DNA of 64,000 nt from Rhodococcus sp. 4CII (lineage in GTDB: Bacteria; Actinomycetota; Actinomycetes; Mycobacteriales; Mycobacteriaceae). The position numbers were made by a program, and so were the translations under genes. Below the pieces are notes generated by a model, which worked only from the letters and a program-made list of their open reading frames with translations, did not search any database and had not been told where the DNA came from. Below are positions 61,296 through 64,000 of this stretch, one piece after another (position 1 is the stretch's first letter; every line of letters begins with the position of its first letter). The DNA is taken from positions 7,193,501-7,257,500 of the forward strand of contig NZ_JACCFE010000002.1 in assembly GCF_014256275.1 (NCBI RefSeq), written 5' to 3'.

Positions 61296-61341
61296 ACCTA
61301 TTCGGGTGCTCCGCACGCGCCAAGAACGGACGGGGTAGACC

Positions 61342-63087
61342 ATGGAACGTCGCGGTTCAGCACGCAAGGTCGCGCATCGACGAAGGATCGCAGGTTCTCT
61401 GGTGGCGCCCGGCGCTCTGGGACTGGTGGCGCTGCTCGCCACGCCGTGGTCGAACCCCGGCTCCCCGGCCACGACGGCGACGGCCCTGACGGCAGCGGCG
61501 TCGAACGCTTGCTACGACATGATCAGCATCGCCGTCGCCGGCCGCGGAGACACCCCACGCGAGGGAACGCATCAGATGCTCGTGGCACCCGACGGCACTC
61601 CGCTTCCCGCGTCGTACTCCAGCAACTACACCAGTCCATGGATCGACGAGGTGGTGAACGCTCCCCAGCAGGCCGTCGGGGGAGGGTCGTACGCCGCCGT
61701 GTACGTCGAGTATCCGGCGAACATGAATTCCTACGAGGACGCCGTGAACGCCGGCGTCGACAACACCGAAACCGTCATGCGCTCGATCCACGCGTCGTGC
61801 CCCGATACGAAGTTTTCGATCGTCGGCTACAGCGAGGGCGCCGACGTCGCGCGGCGCGTCGCAATGGAGGTCGGCAATCAAGAGAGTGCAGACGGGTCGT
61901 ACGAGATCCTCGACCCCGCATCCGTGGTCGGTGTCGTCATCCTCGCGGACGCAGGCAGAGACCTGGCCAGTGGGCCGTTCCCGGGTGCCGAGAACGAATT
62001 CCGCAACCCTGACGGTTTCGATCTCGCCTACCAGTCGGGGCAGTCGGGCACATCCGGGCAGGGTGCGCTTCCCGGCACTTCCGGCAGCTTCGGTGCGCTG
62101 GACGGCAAGGTGGCGTCCTTCTGCTCGGAGGGCGACCTCACGTGCTCCGCGCCCGAGAACATCGCTCTGCTGCAACTGGCGATCAACGTGGGTAGGCAGC
62201 TGAACGTCGACTCCCTTCAGAAGGACGGACTGACCCCGGCGACGGGACAGGACCTCGTCGTGGTGCTGGGGCAGGTCGCGCTCGCCGCCTTCGCGGACAT
62301 TCAGGCGCAGGGTGATTGGATGCAGTCCGACGAGACGTTCCTCGACGTCCTGGTCAAGGTGTCCGATCCTGCCTACAAGCCGGGCACCGTGACAACGGCG
62401 GCGAGTGCACAGACCGGCCCCATCTCGTCGAACAAGGCGGTCGACCTGGTGTACCTGCCGACGAAGGTGCGGAACGAGATCATCGGATTCATCGAGGACA
62501 ATGAAAACACCATTCAGGTGGCGATGAGCGATCCGTACCAGCAGACGCTGGGCGAGGGCACCGGCCACCACTTCGACTACTGGCGGGATGCGAACGCGGG
62601 CGATGGGAAACCCTTGACGTCTGCCCAGTACGCGGCGGCCTGGCTGACGCACCTTGCCCAGGAGGCGGAGAAGGGGAAGCAGAGTGCCGCCGTTGCGGAG
62701 CCGTCGACGGCGAAGCTTGCTGCGGCATCCACGAAGTCGGCGGAGGTGACGTCGGTGGCCCCGACCACCGACAGCGCGAAGAAGCCTCAGCTGGCGAGCA
62801 GCGCAGGCTCCACGACGCAAACGACCAGCGGCTCGGTGACCCCCACGACGACCCCGACAACGGTTGCGACGACCAGTTCGCCGGCATCCGTGCCCGCGTC
62901 CTCGGCGGCCGCCCAGGTAGTGGCGGAGACGACGGCGCCGGTGTCGGAGCCGCAGACCGCGGTGGAATATGAACCCGAACCGACGACGACGATCACGACG
63001 GCGGTGGAGCCCACGCAGACCGAGGTGTCGCGGTCGGCAACCACCACCCCGGTCGTGACCACGACTCGTCAGCCCGCGGTCGGTTGA
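61342..63087 (+). CDS. Secreted cutinase-family esterase with Thr/Pro-rich tail
   Basis: A 581-residue exported enzyme. Basic start and hydrophobic segment (SLVAPGALGLVALLA) form the signal sequence. The cutinase domain follows, with Cys near NACYDMISIAVAGRGD, the nucleophile GYSEG (Ser164), an Asp in CSEGDLTCSAPENI, and a His in GTGHHFDYW. Related actinobacterial enzymes cleave polyesters, acyl lipids or trehalose mycolates. The last 150 residues are low-complexity Ala/Ser/Thr/Pro/Val, lacking an LPXTG or membrane anchor, and may span the cell wall or be glycosylated (inference). The ATG has weak ribosome-site similarity. Confidence 0.87.
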   Translation: MERRGSARKVAHRRRIAGSLVAPGALGLVALLATPWSNPGSPATTATALTAAASNACYDMISIAVAGRGDTPREGTHQMLVAPDGTPLPASYSSNYTSPWIDEVVNAPQQAVGGGSYAAVYVEYPANMNSYEDAVNAGVDNTETVMRSIHASCPDTKFSIVGYSEGADVARRVAMEVGNQESADGSYEILDPASVVGVVILADAGRDLASGPFPGAENEFRNPDGFDLAYQSGQSGTSGQGALPGTSGSFGALDGKVASFCSEGDLTCSAPENIALLQLAINVGRQLNVDSLQKDGLTPATGQDLVVVLGQVALAAFADIQAQGDWMQSDETFLDVLVKVSDPAYKPGTVTTAASAQTGPISSNKAVDLVYLPTKVRNEIIGFIEDNENTIQVAMSDPYQQTLGEGTGHHFDYWRDANAGDGKPLTSAQYAAAWLTHLAQEAEKGKQSAAVAEPSTAKLAAASTKSAEVTSVAPTTDSAKKPQLASSAGSTTQTTSGSVTPTTTPTTVATTSSPASVPASSAAAQVVAETTAPVSEPQTAVEYEPEPTTTITTAVEPTQTEVSRSATTTPVVTTTRQPAVG

Positions 63088-63106
63088 CACGGGCTCAGCG
63101 CGTCTG

Positions 63107-63430
63107 TCAGTGACCTGCCTCGTCGGTCAGTGACTCGCCCTCGAGTGCCTTGATCCGACGTCGTTCGAGTAGTACCAGCGTCGTGCCGAGCACGAGGCAC
63201 AGCACGCACCCGATACCGCCGATGAGGGCCCACCCTTCGAAGCCGTAGCCTGCTGCGACGAGCGTCAGCCCGAGCACCGCGATGCCGGCGGCGATCAGGA
63301 TGTATCCCGGCCAGTTTCGACCGTCGGTGATCGCCTCACCGGCATGATTGCGCATCGTGTGCGCAGCGTCCTGGGGTCCGTGTTCGGAAGGGAGTTTTCG
63401 GCTCGGTCCGTTGTCCGGCTGATAGGTCAC
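63107..63430 (-). CDS. UsfY-like small membrane protein
   Basis: A 107-residue protein with a hydrophilic N-terminus (about 35 residues), two transmembrane helices (WPGYILIAAGIAVLGLTLVA and IGGIGCVLCLVLGTTLVLL) and a basic/acidic tail LERRRIKALEGE. The NWPGY entry and RRRIK exit resemble mycobacterial UsfY, a small protein upstream of the sigF operon and stress-induced. No sigF genes are in the window. Function unknown. Confidence 0.7.
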   Translation of the reverse strand: MTYQPDNGPSRKLPSEHGPQDAAHTMRNHAGEAITDGRNWPGYILIAAGIAVLGLTLVAAGYGFEGWALIGGIGCVLCLVLGTTLVLLERRRIKALEGESLTDEAGH

Positions 63431-63461
63431 TACAGTCCTCCTGGGCTCGACAGGTGTTGCG

Positions 63462-63605
63462 TCAGTCGGTGTCGACGTCGTCGGATTCCTCCGCCAACTC
63501 GGGCGCGTGCTCTCTGGTGGCCATGCCGCCGTCCCTGCCGTGGTCCACGGGACCCGGGCGGCCGCCCTTCGGTTCGTCCTTCTCGCGGTGCTTGTCCTCG
63601 GCCAT
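63462..63605 (-). CDS. Small hydrophilic protein
   Basis: A 47-residue, strongly charged, Gly/Asp/Glu/Arg-rich peptide (MAEDKHREKDEPKGGRPGP onward) with no hydrophobic core. Likely intrinsically disordered, like small stress-associated proteins. GAGGAGAG sits well before the ATG. It is in line with the flanking membrane genes, 31 bases before the UsfY-like gene. Confidence 0.55.
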   Translation of the reverse strand: MAEDKHREKDEPKGGRPGPVDHGRDGGMATREHAPELAEESDDVDTD

Positions 63606-63679
63606 GTGTGCTCTCTCCTCGTCTCCCGTGCCGCCTACCCGGGAGCCTTCTTGGCGAAACACGATGGCTCCCACGCACT

Positions 63680-64000
63680 TCACCGAGCGGGGGATCCGTC
63701 TTCACCCGAACGGTGCCGCGATTGCAGGATCGCGGCGAAGATTCCGAGTCCGACGAACATGGCGAGGGCGACCGCGGCGGCGATCGCCCCGGCGACGGGT
63801 GACAGCACGAAGCTGAAGATCAGGGTCACCACGCCGATCAGCGCCAACCCGAGGGTGGCGATTCCACACATCGCGAGGCGGTGCGATGCGGCGACGAGTT
63901 CCCGGAGCGCGTGGCGGCGGAAGAGCATGCGATGCAATCCGGCCGGGGCCACCAGCAGCATGGTCGACGTCACCGACAGCGCGACGGTCGCGAGATAGAT
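63680..64000 (-). CDS. DUF6328 membrane protein, partial at right edge
   Basis: The C-terminal part of a membrane protein whose frame continues past the window end. It has the TSTMLLVAPAGLHRMLFRRH loop and the following ELVAASHRLAMCGIATLGLALI and AGAIAAAVALAMFVGLGIFAA helices, the typical end of the uncharacterised DUF6328 family. The start lies outside. The role is unknown. Confidence 0.78.
   Translation of the reverse strand: MYLATVALSVTSTMLLVAPAGLHRMLFRRHALRELVAASHRLAMCGIATLGLALIGVVTLIFSFVLSPVAGAIAAAVALAMFVGLGIFAAILQSRHRSGEDGSPAR

Overview
The window comes from a high-GC actinobacterium, most likely a large-genome Rhodococcus of the jostii/opacus type (inference). It carries RbpA, a UsfY-like protein, GlnX/GlnH and several small actinobacterial families, has strongly C/G-ending codons, and contains a single-ORF NRPS of 8927 residues. 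Giant NRPS genes of this size are known from that genus. No tRNA, rRNA, CRISPR array, insertion sequence or phage gene was seen.

Positions 1-30170 are NRPS territory. The left edge holds the 3' end of one assembly line (Ser-type A domain, T, TE). After a 519-base convergent gap comes the divergent pair rbpA and a small Cys-rich gene. Then follows one intact seven-module NRPS: Cstart-[half C]-A-T / C-A-T / C-A-T-E / C-A-T / C-A-T-E / C-A-T / C-A-T-TE. The specificity pockets of modules 2 and 5 read as Ser and Thr. The product is therefore predicted to be a seven-residue, N-capped peptide, X1-Ser-D-X3-X4-D-Thr-X6-X7. No MbtH, tailoring or export gene is visible beside it.

Positions 30289-39250 hold a secreted lipase, an SDR-like protein without its catalytic motif, a large STAND/LuxR regulator, a translationally coupled DUF35/small-protein pair, and on the minus strand a three-subunit PaoABC-like molybdenum hydroxylase with ATGA overlaps.

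Positions 39321-50233 are accessory. A tight four-gene operon encodes a GT2 glycosyltransferase, an acyl-CoA dehydrogenase-like protein, a PIG-L deacetylase and a NodS-type methyltransferase, an enzyme set like the Nod-factor chemistry of rhizobia. Next come a small HTH protein with a twin palindromic operator, glnH/glnX without pknG, a divergent type-1 binding lipoprotein, a methyltransferase, a double-MerR regulator facing a DUF6194 gene, a hydrolase remnant and a small secreted protein.

Positions 50443-64000 are mixed housekeeping and surface genes: an SDR coupled to an orphan QueA-like enzyme, phoU, a DUF4235 protein, a redox cluster (NDH-2-like, SRPBCC, phytoene-dehydrogenase-like), a NYN nuclease-like protein, corA, a gene-poor stretch, a two-peptide unit behind a GlxR/CRP-like site, STAS and GAF-ANTAR regulators, a cutinase with a long Thr/Pro tail, and small membrane proteins. 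The last gene runs off the right edge.
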